64,000 nucleotides of DNA from Thelonectria olida. Lineage: Eukaryota > Ascomycota > Sordariomycetes > Hypocreales > Nectriaceae. The stretch is from contig JAGPYM010000035.1 in NCBI GenBank assembly GCA_020736575.1, forward strand, positions 305,895 to 369,894, read 5' to 3'. The notes under the pieces are model-generated. The model was not told the DNA's origin and did no database searches. It was given only the letters and a program-made list of their open reading frames with translations. Of the stretch, positions 45,937-58,205 are shown piece by piece. Position 1 is the stretch's first letter. Every line of letters begins with the position of its first letter. A program made the translations under genes and the position numbers.

Positions 45937-48451
45937 CTTCAAGTTTTGGAAAGATTAAGTGCATATAGGGTGTGTTGGAAGCATTAGATAGGACAGTTGA
46001 TTAACATGAAGCAGAGCTTGGGGTTTCCGCGTTGAAGATGAGGTGCATGAGCAAGCGTATGGCCGCTTAGACGGAGAAGGAACCAGATATAACCTGGTTA
46101 CGAGCCACGCCCAAAGCAAGGCGGAAAACTCTTTCTTTCCTTGAAAAATGCGTGCTGGGGGGAACAAGCCACACCTGACAAGGGGTTTGGTTTTCAGAGC
46201 AGGTGCACTTTCTACTGTGTTGTCATGATGCAAGTGGCTGCACTGATTGGGGAGACGATATGTTGGCCCTCCACGGGATCCTCGCTTTTGCAGGAAAACA
46301 GACATTTGCCTCCACCCATCGCCCACGCCGTTTACAGGCACACCAATAACACGCACGGCCGGAATAAGCTTGAGCGAGTCATTCCTGCTCCGACGCTTCT
46401 GCTCTGGATGCCCTCCTCGCGTGGTCCTGACCTGGCCTGTGGAGAAGCATGCCGGCGCAGAAACCAGGATGGAGGACGGGCTGAACGAGTGGCTACGGCG
46501 AGCGTTGCAGTTACCTCTTGACTCAGGTGAACGCAAGAATGTCATAACAGGCCCCGTATTTGACTGCCGTCGGCCGCCTGGTAAAGAAGAAAATAGATTC
46601 TCTTGTCACGATGCTGAGAATTCCATTGGTCCAAAGCCGTGCCTTCATGACTGACTAGATGAGACCATAACCCCTGATGATGCGGGACATGGTACAGGCC
46701 ACAAGGGCTAGAAAGATCAATATATGCTCCAGTTGTTCCATAAAAGCTCCATAGATCTCCATCGAGATGCTCTGAGAGGATCCATGACACTCGGAAGCGG
46801 CCCGTATTATTGCTCGAGTTGCAGCTGTTGGCCGTAAACCATGCACGAGGAGCCGAGGTGTAGACTTATGGCGAACTTGGCACAATATACGTACGAACGT
46901 GCTTGTACCAGCACTTGTGCCAGCACACCGGTGGTCTGGACCATTTCATCCGATGACGATGTTGCAGGCAGAATGTATGATGCTAGGCTTTGTCTATCAC
47001 ATGCGGATGAACTACGTCTGTTTGAAAAGACCCGGCTGTTCTCGCGAAGATATGGGGTACTGCAGAAAGAGTTAACAAAGGGTGGATAAAGGTTCACCAA
47101 CCTGCTAATCACGGCTTTGGAAGATGTCGACATTCAACGACGTATCCCAGCAACTGTTGAAAACTTGTAATGTTGCATTGGCAGGGATATCAGGCCAATG
47201 AGGAGCAGCAAATTCAGTCAAGCCTAGCTAATAGCTTGGCTTTACATACATACATTCTCGCCTCAAATTACAGGTATCCCGGCTCAAGCCATTAAGCTAT
47301 GGGTCCAATGTAACTCTGCGGGCTTTAGCAGCACGGCACACATTGCGGCGAGGCGCTACGCGAGCTTGGCTGGGCCAGATGCGCCCGATGAGGAAAGAAA
47401 TCGGCCTTCGGTTTCGACGGAATCAGCCACCGCCGTCCATTAGCGGCCTCGCGTGATGCCACGACCCCTGGGAATGCCGGCATATGTCCTGGACGGGGCC
47501 CCATGGCCAAGGATGATATGATTCTCTTCTCGGGGTGGCGGTGGGGACAAGCCAACGTGCAGCATGTGTATGCAGCATATCGCAAGCCACTATTGGCCGA
47601 TTACGGAGAGATTCAACACAGGGATATGAGATCATGGAGAAGCAATACGAGTCCATGCAGGTGGGACATCCCCATCCCTCGAGACGCTGCAATTTGCCCG
47701 GTCCGACGCCATGGGCATTCCAAAGCGGGAAGAGACGAGAGCGCTACTACACGGTCTAACTTGGGTTGTCCCTGGCCCACGGCCCGGCCCGGACGGAACC
47801 TGGCAGTTGGCTGGAACTGTTTCGTGGCTGGCGGCTGTCGTGCTGACAAACCCTGACTGACCAAGGTCAAATTGCCAAGATCGTGTCCACGCACAAAGAG
47901 AATAGACTACGTAATCGAGCAAGCCAGCTGAATAGTCGACAGCACGCCAACCCCACAAACCCCGTTGGCCTAGCTCAACGTCGCTCTCGGCGCGCTAATT
48001 GGGCGTCGATCTGCCCATCATGCCCGCATTTGGCGTTGACAAGCCCGTCTTTCCGGCCCGTCCCTGATCAGATCAGCATCTTGTTCAAAAGTCCTCAGCC
48101 ATCCGGCCCCCTGTCGGCAGTTGAAGGCCAAGTGGAAACCTGGCGGCGGCTCTTCCGCCCCTATCGTGAGCCGCGTGAAGCGCTCCTCGGCCCCCCTGTT
48201 CGGACCACGACCGACGTGTTTTTTTTCTTCCCCCTAGAGAGGAGGCTTTCCTCCTTTTTTAGACAATATCCAACGTCATTGCACAGCTCCGGTTTTTTTT
48301 TTTTTTTTTTTTTTTTTTTTCCCCTCTTTTCTCTTTCCTTTAGTCAGGCTGCAGGGCCGTCTGCTGTCTGTTTGCTCTGCTTTGTTCAACTTCCACGCTC
48401 AATTCTTTGGCTCTTTGAGCAGGTCAGGAAAAGTCACCGTCAGCGACCGCC
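45937..48451. promoter_or_regulatory. Divergent promoter region of NRPS and ABC exporter
   Basis: This 2.5 kb separates the start of the NRPS (-) from the start of the ABC transporter (+). A 196-codon frame at 45955-46545 (-) has no domain and I do not call it a gene. An unbroken run of 28 T (48293-48320), framed by CT-rich sequence, lies 130 bp before the transporter ATG; CT-rich tracts are common in fungal core promoters. Two overlapping GATA-like motifs (TGATCAGATCAGCAT) lie near 48066-48080. No exact iron-repressor site was found. Confidence 0.55.
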
Positions 48452-51400
48452 ATGGCCTCATCGTCGTGCGCCGTCGTCGACGACTCTTTCGGCCCGCATG
48501 CGAGCGGCTGTAGAGGCGGTTTCGACCTGACGCTGCTTTTTGAAGAGTCCATCCTCGTTGTGCCCATTACTGCCTTGTTGCTCCTCGCAGCGCCGTTTCG
48601 AGCTGTCTACCTCCTGTGCAAGAAAACCGTAAAAGTCGAGAATAACTACTGGCTGTACTACAAAGTTGTAAGTCAACAACTCGGAGTTTTCTTGCCCGCA
48701 TTCTAACAGGCTCTAGACCTTATCCCTTCTCCTAATCGGATCGCAAATCGGCTTTCTCATCTTGTGGACTCAACCCTCAGCAGTCACCACCAGAGCCTCT
48801 CTGCCAGCTGCCGCCCTCTCGTTTGTCGCGTCCATCAGTCTATTGGGCCTGTCTTACGTCGAGCATGTCTACTCTTATCGACCGTCCACGGTGCTCAACC
48901 TCTTCCTGCTCTTCTCGGCCCTGTTCGACGCCGCGCGGACGCGGACACTATGGTTACAGGGCTACAACCGGTCCGCCGCCATTGCTGCACTTGTCGCGAC
49001 GGTGCTGAAGATTTTCATGCTGGTCCTGGAGACAATCGATAAGCGTGGTTTCTTGCGTCCCCAGTACCGCACATTGCCTCCCGAGGTTACGAGCGGCGTC
49101 TTCTCGCAGTGGCTCTTTTCGTGGCAGCTCCCTCTCTTCCGTGCTGGCTACTCCGGCCAACTGGAAATTGAGAATTTGTTCCCTCTCGACAAGCACCTCA
49201 AGTCTCAGTACCTGCAGAACCTACTGCAGACTGGATGGGGTAAAGGTTCGTTGTCTTGCCCGCGGCACTGCACGTGGCTTACCAGATGCTAACAGCTGCA
49301 TAGCATCTAAAAATGGGGACCATGCTTTGCTCTTCACCGTCCTCAGGACGCTAAAGACGCCTATTCTATCCATCGTGTTCCCGCGCCTGTGCTTCATCGG
49401 CTTCACCTTCTGCCAGCCGTTCCTCATCTCAGCTACGCTGGAATGGTCCGAACGAGATAGCGGCTCCGATGACATGGACCAGGGATACGGCCTCATCGGC
49501 GCCTGGTTCATCGTCTACGTCGGCATAGCGGTACGTTCACTACAGGCGAGCCAGACAGCATCCACTGACACTCGCATCGCAGGTGACCGCTGGTCAGTAC
49601 CAGCACCTGACGTTCCGCGCCATCACCATGGTCCGCGGTCAGCTCATTTCCATGCTGTACGACAAGGCCACGGATATCAACATCACGGCTGCCGACCCTA
49701 CCGCAGCCCTGACCTTGATGAGCGCTGACATTGAGAGGATCGACACGGGATGGCGAACCGCTCACGACATCTGGGCCAACTTGATAGAGATTGGCGTTGC
49801 AGTCTTCCTGCTGGAACGGCAGCTCGGGGTTGCGTGCCTTATTCCTGTCGGAGCAGCAATTGGTGAGTGCAAGCTGGGACTAAAAGGGGGAAACAGAAGA
49901 TCAACGTGCTAACCCGGCATCAATTCAGGCTCCATCGTCGGATCTGTCATTGCCGTCAGCTTCGTAATGGCCCGCCAAGCCATGTGGCTCGAGGCCATCG
50001 AAAAGAGAATCGCCGTGACATCGCAGATGCTGGGGGCCATGAAGGGCGTCAAAATGTGTGGCCTGACCGACGTGCTCGGCACTCGTATTCAGGCCATGCG
50101 GACCGAGGAGCTGCACATTTCAGGCAAATTTCGCAGGTTGTTGATCTGGAACATGGGCTTGGGTGAGTACTTGGAAGTGGCTTGATGTTTGCACCGGTTG
50201 AGGAAATCTTGCTAACTGTGACCCTTCAGCCTACCTCGCTCCCATCTTCGCCCCCATTCTGACTTTCACGGCGTACAGTTTGCTCGCCCGGGCACAAGAG
50301 GGAGGCGGTAACCTAGACACAAACCGCATGTTTACATCGCTATCGCTGTTTGCACTGCTGCAGGAGCCTCTGACCTCGTTTGTCACGTCGCTGTCCTCGT
50401 TGATGGGGTCGATCGGATGCTTTGTGCGCATCCAGTCTTTCCTCAACTCAGACGTCCGTGTCGACGACAGAGTCACCGAGGATGGCAACAAATGCGACGG
50501 CTCCTGGACCTCCAGGTCTTCAGACAGCGCCCCCGAAAAGGATTCCTCGCCCGAGGAAAAGCCCAAGCTGCTGAAAGACCCGGTGCCTGCAAGGTCGCTG
50601 AACGGCAACGCTGTCGTTGTCAAGGCCGGCGCATTTGGATACGACACCACCAAGAAGCCCACCTTGAGCGACATCAGTGCCGAGGTCCCCCTGGGCAAGT
50701 TCACCATGCTCGTGGGGCCGGTCGGCAGTGGCAAGTCGACTCTACTCAAGGCATTCCTGGGAGAGGTGGGCATCATGGCCGGGTCTGTCCAGATATCGAG
50801 CTCTGAGATTGCGTACTGCGACCAAACCCCGTGGCACATGAACGGCACCGTGCGAGATAGCATCATCGCCTTCTCGCCCGTAGACGAGCGCTGGTACCAG
50901 CAAGTGCTAGAGGCGTGCGCCTTGAAGCAAGATCTCGCTCAACTCCCCAGGGGGGACCTCACCACGATAGGAAGCAAGGGCATTGTGCTCAGCGGAGGTC
51001 AGAGCCAACGAGTCGTATGTAATTTGTAATTCCCCCGTGGGTATGAAAGTCGCTTAACCAAACCGTGCAGAGTCTAGCAAGAGCCGTGTACGCGCAGAAA
51101 GACACCATCATCTTGGACGACGTGTTCAGCGGATTAGATGCGCACACTGACAATGCCGTCTTCCACAACCTCCTCGGCACTCATGGCATCCTGCGACAAT
51201 TCAAGGCGACCGTCATCATCGCCTCGTCTCGCGGTAAGAACACACCCTCGATGCTTCTACTTGAGCCAGACTGACCCTGAGACCAGCCAAACGACTCCCT
51301 TACGCAGACCACATCATCAGCCTGGATGGCACCGGCAGAGGCTGCGAGGAGGGAAGCTTCGACAAGCTGACTAGCTCTGGCGGCTACGTGTCTCGTTCCC

Positions 51401-53445
51401 TCGTCTCCTCGGCTGACTGGACATACGCACAAACTCCCGCTGCTCCTACCGAGTCCTCGGCCGATGCCTTGGGGAACTCAGAAGTAGCTCTTCTCGAGGA
51501 CGCCGAAGATGGAGCTGGTCGCCGCACCGGGGACGTGGCAATCTACACATACTACATCCGCGCCATCGGCTGGATTCCAACCTTCATCTTCGTCTTTGCC
51601 ATCTGCGCCTTCATCTTCTGCCAGTCATTCCCCACCATTTGGCTGAACTGGTGGGCGGCTGCCAACGCCAAGGACCCATTCACACGTCTCGGCTACTACC
51701 TGGGCATCTACGCGATGCTGGGTGGGCTGGCCATCGTCTTCCTGGTCGCAAGCACCTGGCAGATGATCGTCACCATGGTGCCGCTGTCCGGCAACAACTT
51801 CCACCGGAGCCTGCTCAAGACGGTGCTCGACGCGCCCATGTCCTTCTTTGCTGCCACCGACGCCGGCATCACCATCAACCGCTTCAGCCAGGATCTTCAG
51901 CTCATTGACATGGACTTGCCCATCTCCGCGCTCAACACCTTTGCCACGCTCGTGCTGTGCATCGCGCAGATGGCCCTGATCGCAGCTGGTTCGTATTACA
52001 CGGCTGTCGCGTTCCCCTTTCTGATCGCGGCGCTGTGGGTGGTCCAGCATACGTACCTGCGGACGTCTCGCCAGCTCCGGTTCATGGATCTCGAGGCAAA
52101 GAGCCCGCTCTACGCGCTCTTCACCGAGTCTGTCACTGGCCTGGCGACGCTGCGCGCGTTTGGCTGGCGCGGCGCCCTCGAGAAGAAGCATCACGAGCTG
52201 CTGGACCGGTCGCAGAGGCCCTTCTATCTCCTCTACGCGGTTCAGCGGTGGCTAACCTTTGTCCTCGACATGTTTGTCGCGGGCATCGCGGTGCTAGTCA
52301 TTGCCCTCGTTACCCAGCTGAGAGGCATACTGCCGGCCGGGTTGATCGGTGTGGCCCTCGTCAATGTCATCCAGTTTAGTCAGAACCTCAAGTTGTTGAT
52401 GACGTTCTGGACAAACCTAGAGACTCACATTGGTGCAATCTCCAGGATCAAGTCCTTTACGTCCCACACCACGTCGGAGCACGAGCCGCAGGAAACGGAA
52501 CAACCGCCGCCCGTGTGGCCGTCCAAGGGAGCCATTGTGTTCGACAATGTCTCAGCCGGATACAGGTTCGTCGATGGTTTATCTCCGTCCTACAGTTGCT
52601 AATCGATTTATTTGCAGGCAATCCGAACATGTCCTGAAAAACATATCTCTGTCGATCGAGGCAGGGCAGAAGATTGGTATCTGCGGACGAACTGGAAGGT
52701 AACGCCGTTCCACTGTATTGTTCTACTCATGCTTCTCTGGCTAACCTATATGCGCTCGAAGTGGCAAAAGTTCCATGGTCTCATGCCTTTTCCGCATGGT
52801 TGACCTCCACGGTGGCCGGATAATGGTAGACGAGCTCGACATTGCAACGCTGCCCCGTGAGGAGGTTCGCACCCGGTTAGTCGGCGTGCCGCAAGATGCC
52901 TTCCTCATCGACGGAAGCAGTGTGCGGCTGAATGCCGACCCTGCTGAGGGACTCGCGGATGCTGCAATTGAAGATGCACTGAGGGTTGTTGAGCTGTGGG
53001 ACATTGTAGCAGAAAAGGGCGGACTTGATGTGCCCATCGAAGAGCTGCACTTTTCACATGGCCAGAAGCAGCTCTTTTGTATTGCTCGCGCTATCCTGCG
53101 CCCCTCGCCCATCGTGGTTCTTGATGAAGCCACAAGCAGGTACGTCGCTATACCCTCCATCTACTCCCTATTTACATACCAGATAATAATATCGTGGCCA
53201 GCGTGGACTCGCACACCGATGAGCTCGTCCAGCGTGTCGTGCGTGAGCGATTCTCGAATCGCACAGTAATTGCCATTGTCCACAAGCTTGAGTCGGCTCT
53301 GGATGACTTCGATATGGTGGCCCTCCTCGATGCAGGCGAGCTGCAAGAGTATGGACCTCCGCGAGAGCTTCTAGAAAAGGGGCCTGGGGTCTCGGCTTTT
53401 GCTGCGCTGTATGAGAGCCTAGCCACGGAAAAAAGAGAAACGTGA
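48452..53445 (+). CDS. ABC transporter, subfamily C (multidrug-resistance type, full size)
   Basis: Eleven exons give 1,471 residues: 48452-48667, 48717-49245, 49304-49530, 49583-49862, 49929-50162, 50230-51014, 51071-51233, 51287-52565, 52618-52698, 52762-53139 and 53202-53445. Layout is TMD0-TMD1-NBD1-TMD2-NBD2. NBD1 has Walker A GPVGSGKST, signature VLSGGQSQR and Walker B TIILDDVFSG. NBD2 has GRTGSGKSS, FSHGQKQLF and IVVLDEATS. The NBD2 H-loop His is present (AIVHKLES), while NBD1 has Ser at that place (IIASSR), so NBD1 may be catalytically weak, as in several ABCC proteins. These proteins export drugs, conjugates and peptides across the plasma or vacuolar membrane. Being divergent from the NRPS, it is the best candidate for product export or self-protection. 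The start is an ATG in a good context (CGCCATGG). Confidence 0.93.
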
Positions 53446-54421
53446 TCAGAATAGTTTGAAGGGCGACCATGGAGAAGGCCACAGGTTCGGATTTCTTGTG
53501 GAGGAATAATTCTATAACTCGTAATGTGTCTTAACAGTGACGCTCTGGGGCTTGCGTAACCTGCCCCTTTGAATTTTCTGGATTTTGTGTCAGGGCTTGT
53601 CAGTTTCACAGCCTACACGGCATGAGATCGTTGGAGCATGATTCTCGAGCTGGGCGTCTAAAGAGAGGGTATGAGCTAGAGTAAGGGGCAAGGTAGTGGT
53701 ACCGTGTAATCGAGCCTGTCCAGGGAGGTCTGGATTGTAAGGGGTGTGCTGCTTTGCTCTGGCTTTGGCTAGTAGGGAAGAGTGGCATCATTCTCTACAC
53801 TAGATGACATCGGGGTCTGTATCATGTCGTAGGCTTCATCAGAGTGTCCGATGCAGATCATCGATGCTGGCGGAGGTGAGCCCAGGTCCTGCCAACTGAG
53901 TTCCAAGGCAGCACAATGTACTTTAGCAATAGCCCTTTTCTTAGAGCCTCTTCAACCCTTGCGGGCGGGATGTGGCGTTATGCGCTGTCAACCGCATGAC
54001 TCGACATCGGTCTGCCGGTCGTGGGTCCTCCTTGAGCTCGTGCAGCTACTTGGTTCAACAGACATTTACTCGGCCCATCATCCCAGCCTTCCCCTTGTTT
54101 AGTGCGTTGGGACCATGTTTTAGCCGCTCGTCCCGCTGTCTAATGTGCGGGAACCTTGCTGCTGTAGTTGATGATGTATGTGGCTGGCTAATATGATATA
54201 TCGGTTTAGATTTACATTGGATCCCGTATTCACTCTGACACCCTTCCGTGCCGTGCCGAGCCGTAGCGTGCATGAAGAAGAAAACTTTTGAAAATGTGCT
54301 AGGGGACGGCCGGAGCCCGAGACCTGCGATCTGTTGGTACCCCTTTATTTAAGGCAGGTCGCACCATCCAATAATGCTCACGACTCGGTGTGCTCATTCA
54401 CGCCTCTGAACACAAGTGGCC
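53446..54421. other. Intergenic: ABC 3' flank and amine oxidase promoter
   Basis: No gene is recognised. The right part contains the TATA-like element of the copper amine oxidase (see 54341-54353). Confidence 0.5.
54341..54353 (+). promoter_or_regulatory. TATA-like element before the amine oxidase
   Basis: CCTTTATTTAAGG, a palindrome-like AT core, lies about 70-80 bp upstream of the ATG. Distance and composition fit a fungal TATA element; this is a prediction only. Confidence 0.35.
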
Positions 54422-57191
54422 ATGCGTCTCATCGATTGCTTGGAGCTTTGTCTGCTGCCTCTTCTGAGCGGGGTCTTAGCTCGTCCAGGTATCCCTGGTC
54501 CAGCTGCACGGCCGCATTCCCTCAACCGTCCTCCAAAGCACGGGAACCGCGAGGCCTCAACAACTGGATGCGGCTCCGGCAAAGATGTTGCCATTACGGC
54601 GCCAAGGAAGAACATCTTCCAGAGTCTCACAGATCGCGAGTATGCCGATGTCACCGCCTATCTTCATAAACAGAAGGAACTCAACCTGACTGCTGTAGTC
54701 AACTCGACCTCGTAAGTCTTCCATTTTCGCAATGCTCCATGCAATGACTCCCCTAATGACTTCTCATTGCTGCTTCAATATCGTTATGTCGAGACCTGTC
54801 AGCTAATTTTAAGCAGTTGGGACAATGTCATTGTGACTATGGACCTGTTGCAGCCGAACAAGTCTGACGCATTGGCATATCTCGAGGGACATGGTCCTGC
54901 TCCGGCCCGCTATGCGAGAGTAACGCTGCAATTTAATTCGCAGTTGCAACCCTACATCCAGGAGTACATGGTCGGCCCATTGCCAATCAAAAAGGGCTCG
55001 GCTCGGTACGAGGAGCTCAACTACATCTTCACATCTGGCCGCGGCCGAACCAAAGTGTACAACGCTGATGGTGAAGCCATCGCTGCATTCAACTTACAGG
55101 TTGGAACCGACATCAAAGACATCACCAAGAAACTTCTCAATGGCGTCAGTATACCCTCAGTTCATGCGCCCGAGAACCTCTCAGCTGATAGCATCAACAG
55201 ACGGCAACTGGCGCGGATGACGACAATCTATTGATCGCAGGCAGTGATCCCTTGATCCACAGTGGCGACAGGGTCTACCAGTGGAACGAGTTCTACTCTG
55301 CTCACACGGGCGAGTTCTTCTCGGAGACTGTCTTGCCCACCAGCTTGCAGTTCAAGGTCGACATCACCGGCCGCGATCCTTCCAAATGGAAAGTGGTTGG
55401 CTGGTACTACGATGGCAACTATTGGCCGACCACTGCCGCGTTCCGTAAAGGCAGCAAGAACTTGACTCGAAGGCCAGGACCAAACGTCGATGGATCTTGG
55501 ACCTCTACTGACCAGCAAGGCTACAAGCTGCCCCGTGACCAGCTGTACCCTCCCATTTCTATACAGCCAGATGGACCACGGTTCGGGGTGGATAGACAGC
55601 AAAACTACGTCGAATGGAGTAAGCGCATTTGACATCGTCATCTTGTAGCATGTGGCTGACGAGGTTACAAAGTGGACTTCAGCTTCTACATCTCCAACCA
55701 CAGGGAGACGGGCATGCAGCTTCACGACATCAGATACAAGGGCGAGCGTCTGATTTACGAATTTGGTCTCCAGGAGGCGCTTGCGCATTACGCTTCGCAG
55801 GACCCGTTACATGCGTCATCAGCGTATCTCGATTCCTCGTACGGCATGGGTACCAGCCAGTGGAACCTAGTGGACGGCTTCGACTGCCCGTCTCATGCTA
55901 CCTATCTCAACACAACGTTCTACATCAGCGAAACTACCCATGTTCACCCTAACAGCTTGTGTCTCTTTGAATACGATGCTGGCTACCCTATTCAGCGCCA
56001 CCTGACAGGAACCCATGTGTCTGCCACCAAGAACATCGTCTTTACCGTCCGTGCCTTCTCGACGGTAGGCAACTACGACTATCTCTTCGAGTATTCCTTC
56101 CATTATGATGGCTCCATTGTCGTCACCGTTCGGGCCTCGGGCTACATTCAGGGTGCCTTTTGGTCAGGTGACGGAGATTATGGCTTTCATATTCACGACA
56201 ACTTGTCAGGCTCTATGCATGACCATGTCATCAATTTTAAGCTCGATTTGGACATCAAGGGCAGGAAAAACAGTCTGTTGAAAACTGAGTTTGTGCCGAC
56301 TACCCAAGTGTAGGATCTCCTCCGTCCCTTGCCCCATCACGTTATTGACCATTATCAGCTACCCGTGGTCGGATGGTCAATCTATCAACACCATGAAGGT
56401 CGACCGTTCGTACATCACCAGCGAAGACAACAGTAAAATCACTTGGGCCAAGAACGGAGCTGCTGCATACGCTGTTGTCAACAAGGACCAGCTGAACAGT
56501 TTCGGCGAGGCGCCCGGCTACCGCATTTTCCCAAGTGTGTGCCAACTTGCCCATGCAAACTTCAACATTGCTAACAGTATCTACAGACAGCGGTAGTACT
56601 GCCTACCTAACGGTTCAGTCATCCTCGGCCCTCGGTCAATCCGCCAACTGGGCCAATCATAACCTCTACGCCCTTCAGCATCACGACACCGAGCCAAAGA
56701 GCGCATATGCCTTCAACAGTCACGACCCACATCACCCAGCCGTGGACTTTGAAGAGTTCTTCAACGGGGAGAGTCTGGACCAAGAGGATATCGTCCTGTA
56801 AGTAATTGCACCACTACAACTACCACGGCATAGCCATTACTCAGAGCTAACAATCTTTGTCTAAAGGTATTTCAACCTAGGCATGCATCACCTCCCCAAC
56901 ACAGCTGACCTACCAAACACTGTGACAACGACAGCCATATCGTCGATGGCCATTGCACCGCAGAACTACTTCGCCGGTGATGTGTCACGACGCACCATCC
57001 ATGGGGTCCGGCTTTCCTACGACGAGACTTCCACTATCACTGATGAGAAGACGTTCGGCACGAAGCAGCCGACCTGCGCGTACGATATGAACAAAGCCGC
57101 ACCTGACTTGAGCAGCTTTGTTGGGGAGATTGAGATCCCCAAGTTTCCCTGGAATCCAAGTGGTAGCCTGCAAACGAACCCTGGTGGCTAA
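54422..57191 (+). CDS. Copper amine oxidase (secreted)
   Basis: Seven exons give 794 residues: 54422-54711, 54817-55144, 55201-55618, 55673-56309, 56359-56534, 56587-56797 and 56867-57191. The start MRLIDCLELCLLPLLSGVLARP is a probable signal peptide. The family oxidises primary amines to aldehydes with release of ammonia and hydrogen peroxide, using topaquinone formed from a Tyr. That Tyr is in the consensus N-Y-D-Y (VGNYDYLFEY). The catalytic Asp is in YLDSSYGMG, the first two copper His in SMHDHVINFKL and the third in GMHHLPNTADLP. All essential residues are present. The length is slightly above the usual 650-700 of intracellular fungal members and fits the secreted group. It could supply nitrogen or hydrogen peroxide, or modify amines for the cluster. 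The second intron starts GTCAGT, a weaker donor. Confidence 0.9.
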
Positions 57192-58017
57192 AGATGATGA
57201 GGAGGAAGTCTAACGGCGGCAGTGGGTACTGCTCGATTCTTCATACAAGAAGTGCAATTTTGGGCCTTTGCATGGAACTGTCGAGATCTGGGGGCGTCGC
57301 GTGTGTGTCATTGTATCCTGTCTGCGCTTGAATGCTGGCCAACGTGTCACTAAGAAGCGACTTGAAGTTGTCGAGAGTGGCGAGGGCGAAAGCGATTAAT
57401 TTAAACTACCATTCTACTTAACTATAAGAATAATTTACTTAACTATAACTCTTTTAAGAGAGCTGAAAAGTTATCCCTTTAAAAATAATAATTAGAAAAA
57501 TGAATAATTTTATAATATTTAGCTGCTTTAAAAGATATAAGTATTATAAAAAGCAGTTATTATTATTAAAAAAGTAAATAATTTAAATATATAATAGAAG
57601 TTAATTTAAGTTAAATTCTAGCTTAATATTTAATATAATAAGCTTTTTAATAGGGCTTAATAATTAGTTTTAAAGTAAAAATCCGTATTAAATAAACCGT
57701 ATATTAAAAACCTTATTTTAAGCTTTTAAAAAAGAAAAGTTTAAAAAAGGTTAAAATAGCTCTAAGGGTATTTAAACTAATAGAAGTAGTATAAAATAGT
57801 TAAATAGTAAAATATATTAAAAAGTTTAAATAATAATAAAAATTACTAATTATAAAATAATATAAAATTATATTAATAATAATAAAATTAAAATATAATT
57901 AAAAAAAGAGAGATTATATAATTTAATAAGTATTATTAATAGTAAATTAATAGTTAATTATTAAAATTTTAATATTATATAAAAAATTACTTATTTAAAA
58001 AAAAGTAGTAATATATT

Positions 58018-58205
58018 TGTCACATTTAATAGTAGGTTGCAAAAGAAGTCATTAGAAAGCTCTTGATTTTTTCAATCTAATAAGTGGCTTGGGGCCCTAT
58101 TTCTAGCTATTTAGTAAGGCCCTAGCTAAGGGGTTATTACAATACTTGAGACAGCTCTCTAACTGGGAGTTCGGACCTCTGGCTAGCCGGTCTGATCTTA
58201 ATATA
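58018..58205 (-). repeat. Putative 3' LTR of the copia relic
   Basis: The run of seven C at 58206-58212 is a G7 purine tract on the element strand, just after the RNase H region. The segment beyond it starts TATTAAG (possibly a mutated TGTTGAG) and ends TGACA, as an LTR should end in CA. It is much less AT-rich than its surroundings. No second copy was found by eye, so the assignment is tentative. Confidence 0.4.

Noticed and set aside
45955..46545. A 196-codon frame just upstream of the NRPS, on the same strand and in the same frame
   Set aside because: It shows no condensation-domain or other similarity and ends in a stop before the NRPS ATG; no splice pair links it convincingly.
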